Source of the DNA: Candidatus Dadabacteria bacterium
Lineage (GTDB): Bacteria > Desulfobacterota_D > UBA1144 > Nemesobacterales > UBA2774
Direction of reading: 5' to 3'
Length of the DNA: 11,090 nt
NCBI GenBank assembly: GCA_020027805.1
Contig: JAHKKQ010000056.1
Location: 1 to 11,090 of the forward strand
Shown here: one piece after another, positions 1 to 5,924 of the stretch
Position numbering within the stretch: position 1 is the stretch's first letter
How the letters are laid out: each line of letters begins with the position of its first letter
Made by a program: the position numbers and the translations under genes
The notes under the pieces: generated by a model
Told to the model about the DNA's origin: nothing
The model's input: the letters and a program-made list of their open reading frames with translations, nothing else
Databases searched by the model: none

Positions 1-415
1 TGAAGGAATTCTGGGCATAGAATGCCTTCTGCCAAAAGGATTCATCGAGCTCCACGACACCCGATTTGCTCGCGGAGCTTACAGAAAATCTGGACTTGCT
101 GTAAGTAAGGTATTGGAGTCCGTTTTCAGAGAATACTCTTGTTGAACCGAATATATATGCCGGAGCCGTGACGGCCCGGTCTCTCCGATCCGCGTTTCTC
201 GACTTCAGCTCAAGTGTCACAATAAATCTGGCATGGTGGTGCGTTCCGGGTACAAAACCCAGGGCTTCAACCAGCCTTGAAAATCTTGCGGCAAGCACAG
301 CATCGCTGCACTTTGTATCTATTACGAGATCATCAATGTGATGGAACAAATTTCCGCCTCCCTGCGATGCGGCTGCTCGGGAATGTGTTATAGAGGTTGG
401 TTTGCCTAAGGGCAT
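1..415 (-). CDS. Partial gene cut by the left edge; possible N-terminal part of an HprK-like kinase
   Basis: The minus strand stays open for 138 codons from an ATG at 415 to the window edge, so the C-terminal part is missing. That ATG has no good ribosome site. An in-frame TTG at about 348, preceded by a GGGAGGCGG stretch with about 7 bases of spacing, is an equally good start. The visible part has a short helical stretch (LAARFSRLVEALGF), then alternating beta-like segments (RFIVTLEL, LQYLTYSKSRF, VVELDESFW). This layout resembles the small N-terminal domain of HPr-kinase-like proteins that often accompany PqqD-like genes in peptide loci. The resemblance is by eye only, and the P-loop kinase part would lie outside the window. 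A nucleotidyltransferase-type protein is an alternative because of the IDDLV stretch. It lies 153 bases downstream of the small peptide gene on the same strand. Confidence 0.45.
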   Translation of the reverse strand, partial: MPLGKPTSITHSRAAASQGGGNLFHHIDDLVIDTKCSDAVLAARFSRLVEALGFVPGTHHHARFIVTLELKSRNADRRDRAVTAPAYIFGSTRVFSENGLQYLTYSKSRFSVSSASKSGVVELDESFWQKAFYAQNSF

Positions 416-532
416 GGGGAAAACTACAGGTATTAGCCTCGAAACACCGCATTCAGTGCTGATTCAGGCCGGGAGGGTTTAAATGATAATAAGACCATAT
501 CTCGAATGCACATTAAAATCTAAAGACAATCT

Positions 533-550
533 GTGTCATATATATGAGAC
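533..550. other. AT-rich palindrome after the peptide gene
   Basis: The core TCATATATATGA (536-547) is a perfect 12-base palindrome, and the arms continue outward as GTG/GAC with one mismatch. It sits about 20 bases beyond the stop of the 52-residue peptide gene. It could be a transcript-end hairpin, a processing site or an operator for the next gene. No clear T-run follows on the minus strand, so I do not call it a terminator. I see nothing else in 416-568. Confidence 0.35.
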
Positions 551-568
551 ATTTTACTTGACTCAATA

Positions 569-727
569 TCAATTATCCGGAATCCCGCAGCAGATAATGT
601 CATAAGGACCATCCTGCTGAGTGTTTTCTTCGAGCGTTCCGATCTTTTTTAGCTCGATTTTAAATTCTGCCCTCTCACCCAACGCACCTGCTTCTTTTTC
701 CGGGTTCTTCCCGGATCCTTTATTCAT
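569..727 (-). CDS. Putative RiPP precursor peptide, 52 residues, lasso-type leader with Cys-Cys tail
   Basis: The ATG at 727 is chosen because GGGGGTGA lies 7 bases upstream, a near-ideal ribosome site; a TTG at 775 in the same frame has none. Residues 1-20 are charged and Gly/Glu/Lys-rich. Residues 21-36 (EFKIELKKIGTLEENT) fit the spacing of the lasso leader signature YxxPxLxxxGxxxxxT: L26, G30 and T36 match, while the Tyr and Pro positions are E21 and I24. The tail after T36 is short and different in character: QQDGPYDIICCGIPDN, with adjacent C46-C47, two prolines, three aspartates and a terminal Asn. Wherever it is cut after T36, no Asp or Glu falls at core position 7-9, so a normal lasso macrolactam is not expected. 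A PqqD-like protein, which usually binds such leaders, is encoded just upstream, and the peptide has its own strong promoter. That it is a modified peptide precursor is inference; it could be an unrelated small protein. Confidence 0.6.
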   Translation of the reverse strand: MNKGSGKNPEKEAGALGERAEFKIELKKIGTLEENTQQDGPYDIICCGIPDN

Positions 728-804
728 TCTAATGTCACCCCCGTTTATCGTAATAATCTGCTGCCATCGCGACAACTTATCGTATTCACCTGGAATTATT
801 TGTG

Positions 805-833
805 ATTATATCAAAACGACGTATAAAAGTCAA
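805..833 (-). promoter_or_regulatory. Near-consensus sigma70 promoter of the small peptide gene
   Basis: On the minus strand, TTGACT (833-828), a 17-base spacer and TATAAT (810-805) are followed by the 52-residue peptide gene. TGA directly before the -10 also makes it an extended -10 element. The predicted start near 798 gives an untranslated leader of about 70 bases. It is the best promoter match in the window, which fits a precursor peptide made in excess over its enzymes. Confidence 0.75.
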
Positions 834-884
834 CTTGCATTAATCTATATAACGTGATAAACGAAACCTCGTCCTGGTAACACA

Positions 885-896
885 ATTAATATTAAT
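885..896. other. 12-base AT palindrome between PqqD-like gene and peptide promoter
   Basis: ATTAATATTAAT reads the same on both strands and lies between the PqqD-like stop and the peptide promoter, about 50 bases upstream of the -35. It may be a regulator site or simply an AT-rich stretch. No other function is visible. Confidence 0.25.
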
Positions 897-916
897 ACTT
901 AATCGGACGCAGCCCT

Positions 917-1189
917 TCACTCGACGACTTCTACCAGCTTCTCTTTGATCAGGTTCTCGATCAGATCCATAACATTTTTCTCAGCGACATCCTTCTCCAC
1001 GGAAAATTCCTTCCGGACGCGTTCTACAATTTCGTCGGCAGGCATTCCTTCTTTAATTAATCCCCATACAAACACACCGGGTTTGTTCAGGGTGTAGTAA
1101 GTCTTCGTTTCGAGATGTAACAGCACACTCTCATCCGCGAACTCCGTTATTGTTACTTCGGAGTTGGGCAATATCTTACTATTTATCAT
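917..1189 (-). CDS. PqqD-like RiPP recognition element protein
   Basis: This 90-residue protein has the PqqD-family pattern: a short beta-rich N-terminal half with ESVLLHLETKTYYTLNKPG (residues 20-38), then FVWGLIKEG and helical segments ending in LIENLIKEKLVEVV. In this family the winged-helix-like fold binds the leader of a precursor peptide and delivers it to modifying enzymes. PqqD proper works with PqqE in PQQ synthesis, but no pqqA, pqqE or other pqq gene is visible, so a free-standing RRE (the B1 type of lasso loci) is more likely. GAGGGG lies 9 bases before the ATG. It has its own extended -10 promoter and is followed by the small peptide gene, its probable partner. Confidence 0.85.
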   Translation of the reverse strand: MINSKILPNSEVTITEFADESVLLHLETKTYYTLNKPGVFVWGLIKEGMPADEIVERVRKEFSVEKDVAEKNVMDLIENLIKEKLVEVVE

Positions 1190-1214
1190 TTCATCAGTCC
1201 CCTCGATTACTCGT

Positions 1215-1223
1215 ATTATAACA
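1215..1223 (-). promoter_or_regulatory. Extended -10 promoter of the PqqD-like gene
   Basis: The minus strand reads TGTTATAAT, a perfect TATAAT with the TGn extension. The -35 region is poor (GGCTTA with a 17-base spacer), as is usual for extended -10 promoters. The predicted start lies about 20 bases before the ATG of the PqqD-like gene, so that gene can be expressed apart from the oxygenase upstream. Confidence 0.55.
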
Positions 1224-1289
1224 GATTCACCGGCACTTAAGCCAGTGAATAGTCCTATAAAATCAACTATCTCCGTATAAACTATTCTT

Positions 1290-1895
1290 TCAAACGAACC
1301 AGTCGACGACTGTGTACCTCACACCCTCATTTACCGGCATAACCTCGTGAAGCAGGTCCGAACGAAAGGCGAGCAGCATGCCTGTTGCCCCTATCAGTCT
1401 GAACCCGTAGGATTTGAAACGCGGGTCTTTCATTACTCCATATATAACGAGTGAGCCCCCCGTATAGGAGCTGTTTTCCAGTTCGTCCGTTTCACTGTTA
1501 AGAAATATTACCGTTGAGACCTTGCGTTCTTTGACCGTCTCCGGATTGTCGGAGCTCATACCCTTATCGTAATGACGTTGGAAAAAATCCCCCTCCTTAT
1601 AATATAGGAACTTGGGCCCCTGTGATCGTGAGAGCTTCGTGTCGAAATAGTCCTCGAGCTCAACTTTGATGCTTGACAGTTTATCGTTTATCAAAGTCTT
1701 AGTAGCTTTCGATGTGTGTTTCTCCATTGTTCGGCGTATATTTTCATCCAGTAGATTTTTATCTTTTCTTACAAAATGAGCCCGTCTCCCGTCAGATGAA
1801 AGCATCTCCGATCGTATTCTTACGCATAGATCTTCATCCAGAAAATTTTTTCTTACGAATAATCCGATTGACGAATAAAAGTTTGATTTCTCCAT
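1290..1895 (-). CDS. 2-oxoglutarate/Fe(II)-dependent oxygenase, prolyl-4-hydroxylase type
   Basis: This 201-residue protein carries the facial triad of the family: H108-x-D110 in QRHYDKG and distal H183 in LLHEVMPV, with R193 ten residues later as the expected 2-oxoglutarate anchor. The YTGGSLVIY segment (144-152) and the GATGMLLAF strand (169-177) are also typical of the P4H/SM-20 double-stranded beta-helix group. Such enzymes hydroxylate Pro, Asp, Asn or other residues using O2 and 2-oxoglutarate. The substrate is not shown; the neighbouring 52-residue peptide, with Pro, Asp and Asn in its tail, is the obvious candidate. The ribosome site is modest (AGGT). A TTGACA promoter lies about 100 bases upstream. 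The protein is complete and all key residues are present. Confidence 0.85.
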   Translation of the reverse strand: MEKSNFYSSIGLFVRKNFLDEDLCVRIRSEMLSSDGRRAHFVRKDKNLLDENIRRTMEKHTSKATKTLINDKLSSIKVELEDYFDTKLSRSQGPKFLYYKEGDFFQRHYDKGMSSDNPETVKERKVSTVIFLNSETDELENSSYTGGSLVIYGVMKDPRFKSYGFRLIGATGMLLAFRSDLLHEVMPVNEGVRYTVVDWFV

Positions 1896-1996
1896 TCCAT
1901 ACCTATTTTTGCCGGAGTTCCTTCAAAGTAAAAAGGCTTTGTGGAAAATAGGACTTGATAGAATCCGCTTTCATTTTTAATTCACTAAAAATACGA

Positions 1997-2025
1997 ATAC
2001 TAGCAAATCGAATTTAGGATGTCAA
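1997..2025 (-). promoter_or_regulatory. Sigma70 promoter of the oxygenase gene
   Basis: The minus strand shows a perfect TTGACA (2025-2020), a 17-base spacer and TAGTAT (2002-1997), with TGC before it as an extended -10. Transcription would start near 1990 and leave a leader of about 95 bases before the oxygenase ATG. It lies just beyond the stop of the CBS gene, so the oxygenase starts a new transcription unit. Confidence 0.6.
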
Positions 2026-2037
2026 TTCCCACTGTTA

Positions 2038-2460
2038 CTATTCGATATTCTTATAGAGGAACCTAATAAGGTCGGTGGTGGTTACGATGCCCGTCAGGTC
2101 GCCTTTCTTGTCGACGATGAGGATCGAATGGAGCGAGCTGTCGGAAAGTATTTTCGCCGCGTCTTTCAGGGTCGATTCTTCCTCGAATATGACGAGCTTG
2201 TCGGTCATGACGTTCTTGATTTCATAAGTGTGGTCGAGGAGGGTATCGAGCATCCTGGTATCGGTCGAATCGAAATCGAATATCAGCTTGAATATGTCCT
2301 GGGTCGATATGATGCCGACCGGCTTTTTGCCCTTGAGCACAGGTACGTGGTGTATCGGGTTCTCCCTGAATATCCCGGCTACGGCGCTCAGCTTCTCGCT
2401 GTCGTGCACGGACATCACGTCCGACGTCATTATCTCCCTTATCTTTATATTCTCGATCAT
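2038..2460 (-). CDS. Two-CBS-domain protein
   Basis: The ATG at 2460 is preferred because GAGGGG sits 6 bases before it; an upstream frame extension to 2547 lacks a ribosome site. The product is 140 residues made almost only of a CBS pair. Domain 1 runs from IREIMTSDVMSVH to GIISTQDIFKLI and domain 2 from IKNVMTDKLVIF to GIVTTTDLIRFL; each has the usual IM/VM start and the G-I-[IV]-[ST]-T-x-D end. Such stand-alone Bateman modules bind adenine nucleotides or SAM and sense energy or redox state, often by binding another protein. No catalytic domain is fused, and the partner is unknown. It is divergent from the FabH-like gene. Confidence 0.9.
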   Translation of the reverse strand: MIENIKIREIMTSDVMSVHDSEKLSAVAGIFRENPIHHVPVLKGKKPVGIISTQDIFKLIFDFDSTDTRMLDTLLDHTYEIKNVMTDKLVIFEEESTLKDAAKILSDSSLHSILIVDKKGDLTGIVTTTDLIRFLYKNIE

Positions 2461-2496
2461 ATTCATCCCCTCGTGTTTTATTTTTTTTGCTAAAGG

Positions 2497-2524
2497 ATTA
2501 TACACACTCGCCGGGGCCGGTAAA
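2497..2524 (-). promoter_or_regulatory. Probable promoter of the CBS gene
   Basis: On the minus strand, TTTACC (2524-2519), 16 bases, then a perfect TATAAT (2502-2497). It would give a short A-rich leader of about 30 bases before the GAGGGG ribosome site. Confidence 0.5.
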
Positions 2525-2610
2525 TATGCGCCCCCGGGAATTACCACTTAACACTAAAATTATCCTGCCCGCTCTGTTGAGATGGGAGATAAGTATATTA
2601 TCTTTTAAGG

Positions 2611-2651
2611 CTGAGCCTGCATCAGGCGCGCATTAAGCAATCACGGCTCAG
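2611..2651 (+). promoter_or_regulatory. Inverted repeats in the leader of the FabH-like gene
   Basis: CTGAGCC (2611-2617) is complementary to GGCTCAG (2645-2651), the latter running into the AGAAGAG ribosome site of the next gene. A competing small hairpin, GCCTG-CAT-CAGGC (2615-2627), uses part of the same left arm. Two exclusive structures in front of a start codon could affect translation, but no known riboswitch fold is recognisable. Confidence 0.3.
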
Positions 2652-2661
2652 AAGAGTAATA

Positions 2662-3783
2662 ATGAGCAAAATAGTAATCAGCGGATCAGGCGTCTACGCA
2701 CCCCCGGACTCCATATCCAATGAAGAGCTCGCCGCCTCTTACAACAGATACGCAGCCACATACAACAAGAGCCAGGAAATAAAGAACACCAACGGAGATA
2801 CGGCTGCGCTTAAAGAATCCAGCGCCCAATTTATTTTCAATGTGTCGGGTATAAGAAACCGCTACGTCGTGGATAAACCGGGAATACTCGATCCTGAAAG
2901 AATGCGCCCCCGGATACTTGAATATTCGGACGAAGGGGTTTCCATACAGGCGGAAATGGGGGAGCGAGCGGCGAGGCAGGCGCTCGAGGCGGCGGAAACC
3001 GCCCCAGGCGACATAGACGCCCTGATTGTTGCATGTACGGCAGTAGAGAGGCTATATCCCCCGGTATCGGTCGAGATTCAGAAATTACTCGGGTCAAGGG
3101 GGTTCGCCTTCGACCTGCAGGCGGCCTGTTCCTCCATGCCTTTCGGCATCCAGACGGCAAGGGACGCGATCAACTCCGGGAGCGCGAGGAGGGCGCTGGT
3201 CATAAGCCCGGAGATATGCACGGCGCGCGTCTCTTTCAAGGACAGAGAGACCCACTTCCTCTTCGGGGACGCGGCGGCGGCGGTAGTGATGGAGAAGGAA
3301 GGAGAATCGAAATCCCGGTTTGCGTTCGAGATACTCGGAACGAGAATTTACACCCAATATTCGGACACTGTGAGGAACCGCTTCGGCTTCCTGAACGAGG
3401 TATCCGTCGATATGAAACCTGAGGAACAGTTCTTCACTCAGGATGGGAAGAGGCTTTTCAGGGAGATCGTGCCCCTCGTCTCCGGGTTCATCCTTTCGCA
3501 CCTCGCGGAATTGGGTTTAAGCGCTTCGGGGCTCAAGCGTCTCTGGCTCCACCAGGCGAACAGCCGCATAAACAGGCTCATATGCACAAAGGTGTTGGGC
3601 AGGGAGCCTGAGGACGAAGAAGCACCTCTTGTCCTGGGAGAATACGCCAATACGAGCTCGGCCGGAGCGGTAATCGCTTTCCACAAGCATAAAGACGATC
3701 TCGAAAGAGGGGACACGGGGGTAATGTGCGCCTTCGGGGCGGGCTATTCCGCAGGAAACGTCGTCTTGAGGAAATCACGTTAA
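2662..3783 (+). CDS. Beta-ketoacyl-ACP synthase III family protein (FabH-like, long subtype)
   Basis: This 373-residue thiolase-fold enzyme has the complete KAS III triad: C156 in QAACSS, H297 in LHQAN and N330 in YANTSSAG. The C-terminal glycine-rich FGAGYSAGNVVLR is also typical. KAS III enzymes condense an acyl-CoA with malonyl-ACP to begin a fatty acid chain. Its length and an insert around residues 30-60 match the subtype of Pseudomonas FabH2 (PA3286), known to use medium-chain acyl-CoA, better than the roughly 320-residue FabH. bioB follows after 48 bases on the same strand. A BioZ-like role in making the pimelate moiety of biotin is therefore possible, but the context alone does not prove it. 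The ribosome site is AGAAGAG. Confidence 0.88.
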   Translation: MSKIVISGSGVYAPPDSISNEELAASYNRYAATYNKSQEIKNTNGDTAALKESSAQFIFNVSGIRNRYVVDKPGILDPERMRPRILEYSDEGVSIQAEMGERAARQALEAAETAPGDIDALIVACTAVERLYPPVSVEIQKLLGSRGFAFDLQAACSSMPFGIQTARDAINSGSARRALVISPEICTARVSFKDRETHFLFGDAAAAVVMEKEGESKSRFAFEILGTRIYTQYSDTVRNRFGFLNEVSVDMKPEEQFFTQDGKRLFREIVPLVSGFILSHLAELGLSASGLKRLWLHQANSRINRLICTKVLGREPEDEEAPLVLGEYANTSSAGAVIAFHKHKDDLERGDTGVMCAFGAGYSAGNVVLRKSR

Positions 3784-3831
3784 AACTCTAAAGTACGATA
3801 GTCCTGAAGAGAAACGATGGGAGGCATTAAT

Positions 3832-4821
3832 ATGGACGAGAATGTAATCGAGCGCGTGAGAAAAAAGCTGACTGGTGACAGAGGGGGCATAACCCGGGAT
3901 GAGGCAATGGAGCTGGCCGTCTGCGGAATTGACGTGCTCCCGGAAATAATGCTGCTTTCAAATTCGGTCACGTCGAGATACCACGAGCGAGGGGTTTATC
4001 TCTGCGGCATAACGAGCGCCAGGACGGGGGCTTGCCCTGAGGACTGCAGCTTCTGCGCGCAGTCGGTTTACAGCGAACACCCTGTCCCCCCGAGCACCCG
4101 GATCGAGCCTCGTAAAATCCTGGAGTCGGCTAGAAGGGCCGAAGCCGGCGGGGCATCCGAATTCTGTATCGTTATAAGCGGAAGAGGGCCCGGCGAAAGG
4201 ACATTAGAGAAGGTGATTGAATCCGTCCGCCTCATCAAAACGCATACCGGCCTGAGCGTCGGCTGCTCCCTCGGGATACTTACCGAAGATCAGGCGCCGC
4301 TCCTTTCCGAAGCCGGCGTGAGCCGCTATAACCATAACCTGGAGACCTCCCGTGGCTATTACCCCAAGATATGCACCACTCACTCATACGATGACCGAAT
4401 CGCTACGGCACGGCTCGTAAAGAAAAACGGTATCAGGCTATGCTGCGGCGGGATACTGGGTCTCGGAGAGCGCGCGGAAGACAGGATCAGCCTCGCTTAC
4501 GAGCTCCGGGAGCTCGAGCCCGAGGTAGTTCCGTTAAATTTCCTTAACCCCAGGCCCGGCACGAGGCTCGGGGGAATGCATGCGCTCCACCCGCTCGAAG
4601 CATTGAGATACATATCGATATTCAGGCTCATACTCCCTGAAAGTATCCTCCTCTGCGCCGGGGGGAGAGAGGCGGTGCTGGGGGAATACCAGTCCTGGGC
4701 CCTTTTCGCGGGCGCCAACGCCCTCATCGCCGGGGATTACCTTACCACGAAGGGGAGCCCGCCGGGGGACGATATCGATTTAATGCGGGATTTGGAATTG
4801 CCGGTCCTCAGATACACATGA
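3832..4821 (+). CDS. bioB: Biotin synthase
   Basis: This radical SAM enzyme inserts sulfur into dethiobiotin in the last step of biotin synthesis. The start at 3832 is chosen because GGGAGG lies 7 bases upstream; an ATG at 3817 would add five residues. C68-PED-C72-SF-C75 binds the [4Fe-4S]/SAM cluster. C112, C145 and C204 or C205 match the three cysteines of the auxiliary cluster, and YNHNLETS and GGILGLGE are family hallmarks. The Arg that completes the auxiliary cluster in E. coli BioB (R260, in VRLSAGRE) aligns with L274, followed by C275, in LLCAGGRE. The product has 329 residues, which is normal. No bioA, bioD or bioF is seen. It is convergent with the flavoprotein gene. Confidence 0.93.
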   Translation: MDENVIERVRKKLTGDRGGITRDEAMELAVCGIDVLPEIMLLSNSVTSRYHERGVYLCGITSARTGACPEDCSFCAQSVYSEHPVPPSTRIEPRKILESARRAEAGGASEFCIVISGRGPGERTLEKVIESVRLIKTHTGLSVGCSLGILTEDQAPLLSEAGVSRYNHNLETSRGYYPKICTTHSYDDRIATARLVKKNGIRLCCGGILGLGERAEDRISLAYELRELEPEVVPLNFLNPRPGTRLGGMHALHPLEALRYISIFRLILPESILLCAGGREAVLGEYQSWALFAGANALIAGDYLTTKGSPPGDDIDLMRDLELPVLRYT

Positions 4822-4865
4822 AGCCGAATTCATTTCCCAGAAAGAACCCACTGAGACAGCCCGCT

Positions 4866-5357
4866 TCAGAGACTCAGCTCGGCCTTGTATCCAAAGTGCA
4901 CCGAGTTGTCTATGAGTCTCACAGTCTCAGGGACGACTTTATAGAAAGTGATACCGCGAGCTCCCCGGAATAAATCCGGATTCCCGAGGAGCTCGGCCAG
5001 GAAAGGGTATTTTTTCTCGAATATTTTTCTCGCCGGTTCAGATTCGCCTTCGGGCACCTCATATGCCCTCCCCCTCAGCTGCAGCCCACGTACTGTCTTC
5101 CAGTCGGAATGGTCCTTGCTTATGGTAACCGCTACTCCGGGGTTGAGAGAAATATTGACCGAGTGTGCCGAATCAGGATCCGAAATGAAATACAGAGTGA
5201 GCCCCTCACTCGCGTAAAATAGCGGCGCCGCATAAACCGAGCCGTGCCTGTAAGTCGCGAGGCTCATCGTGTTATGCCCGTCGAGAAACCCGGCGGCTAT
5301 CTCTCTCATCATCCGCTCTTCGTATTCACTTTGGTGCGGTAAAGTACTGTCTTCCAT
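4866..5357 (-). CDS. Pyridoxamine 5'-phosphate oxidase-like split-barrel flavoprotein
   Basis: This 163-residue protein fits the FMN-binding split-barrel family. It starts with a helix and NTMSLATYRHGSVYAAPLFYA (29-49), continues with LTLYFISDPDSAHSVNISLNPGVAVTI (53-79) and ends with GITFYKVVPETVRLIDN, the usual strand order. Members bind FMN, F420 or heme and reduce or oxidise varied substrates; sequence alone does not tell which. True PdxH is longer and has a different C-terminal motif, so vitamin B6 synthesis is unlikely. AAGGA lies 6 bases before the ATG. It is a lone minus-strand gene convergent with bioB. Confidence 0.8.
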   Translation of the reverse strand: MEDSTLPHQSEYEERMMREIAAGFLDGHNTMSLATYRHGSVYAAPLFYASEGLTLYFISDPDSAHSVNISLNPGVAVTISKDHSDWKTVRGLQLRGRAYEVPEGESEPARKIFEKKYPFLAELLGNPDLFRGARGITFYKVVPETVRLIDNSVHFGYKAELSL

Positions 5358-5408
5358 CTTATTCCTTTTTGTTGAATAGATTAGTGAAAGGTAACACCCC
5401 CACCCATA

Positions 5409-5431
5409 CCCTCCCCCCTTAAGGGGGAGGG
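5409..5431. repeat. GC-rich intergenic palindrome
   Basis: CCCTCCCCCCTT followed by AAGGGGGAGGG forms a nearly perfect stem with TTAA at the centre and one bulged C. It lies between the ferredoxin stop and the flavoprotein start and has no T-run on either side. Palindromes of this composition are often dispersed intergenic repeats; only one copy is visible here. Confidence 0.5.
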
Positions 5432-5475
5432 AAATTCTTGGTTAGGCTTATGAGTTTCGGAAGAATCGTATATCA

Positions 5476-5490
5476 GCACACAATGTGTGC
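5476..5490 (-). terminator. Hairpin just beyond the ferredoxin gene
   Basis: GCACAC-AAT-GTGTGC is a perfect six-pair hairpin directly after the ferredoxin stop. A second hairpin, ACTGTC-TCAT-GACAGT (about 5494-5509), covers the end of the gene. Neither has a T-run, so they may stabilise or process the transcript end rather than terminate it. Confidence 0.35.
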
Positions 5491-5491
5491 C

Positions 5492-5767
5492 TCACTGTCT
5501 CATGACAGTTTTCCACTCGCCCGCGGTATGCTCCCCCGTCATTTCCACCCACTCCATGTGAATAGCATCGTCGGGGCAGGACTCGACGCAGTGCCCCTCG
5601 CTGCCGCACGTATCGGCGCGGACGAGGACCGCAAAATCGCTGTTCACGATCTTGAGGGATTTCGGCGTGCACACCTCGGCGCACATTCCGCAGCCGGTGC
5701 ACTTTTCGAGGTCTACGTCAGGCAGCCATTTGTAGCTGCCTTCTCTCCCGTCTTTATACACTTCCAT
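5492..5767 (-). CDS. Two-cluster ferredoxin with one atypical site
   Basis: The ATG at 5767 is chosen because GGAGG lies 6 bases upstream; an upstream frame extension to 5887 lacks a signal. The product has 91 residues. The first site is canonical: C23-TG-C26-GM-C29-AEV-C33. The second keeps C54, C60 and C64-P, but the position of its second cysteine is E57 (TCGSEGHCVESCP), so it may hold a [3Fe-4S] or Glu-ligated cluster. The N-terminal and C-terminal extensions (WLPDVDL, MEWVEMTGEH) are longer than in the smallest clostridial ferredoxins. It likely acts as a soluble electron carrier in the cytoplasm; the nearby radical SAM enzymes need such a donor. It has its own promoter with Crp/Fnr-type palindromes upstream. 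Confidence 0.85.
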   Translation of the reverse strand: MEVYKDGREGSYKWLPDVDLEKCTGCGMCAEVCTPKSLKIVNSDFAVLVRADTCGSEGHCVESCPDDAIHMEWVEMTGEHTAGEWKTVMRQ

Positions 5768-5894
5768 TTTTTCCTCCGCATATCGTATTGATCCCCGCCT
5801 GCCCTGCGCCCGCGCGAATCCATTTCCCTTACGAGAGGGGCCTGTACTCAGGCTCCGGTTTATATGTTCGACGCTCCGGTTGCGCACTGTGTAA

Positions 5895-5924
5895 ATTATC
5901 TCCCGCGGACGATATACTCGTCAA
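5895..5924 (-). promoter_or_regulatory. Predicted promoter of the ferredoxin gene
   Basis: On the minus strand, TTGACG (5924-5919), an 18-base spacer and GATAAT (5900-5895). The start would be near 5888, leaving a leader of about 120 bases. The two palindromes immediately upstream are placed as expected for an activator. Confidence 0.5.

Noticed and set aside
2..144. Plus-strand open stretch at the left edge
   Set aside because: Short, and opposite a 138-codon open minus-strand frame that continues the direction of its neighbours.
569..727. A canonical lasso peptide
   Set aside because: No Asp or Glu at core positions 7-9, and no B2 protease or asparagine synthetase gene is visible.
728..775. 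Longer form of the small peptide from a TTG at 775
   Set aside because: No ribosome site before the TTG, whereas GGGGGTGA lies just before the ATG at 727, and the extension reads like leader RNA.
917..1189. PQQ cofactor biosynthesis
   Set aside because: Only a PqqD-like protein is present; no pqqA, pqqB, pqqC or pqqE is seen.
1903..1974. 23-codon ORF upstream of the oxygenase (minus strand)
   Set aside because: No ribosome site and no recognisable feature; it could be a leader peptide but there is no positive evidence.
2128..2551. Plus-strand open frames opposite the CBS gene
   Set aside because: They mirror a clear two-CBS protein and have no family features.
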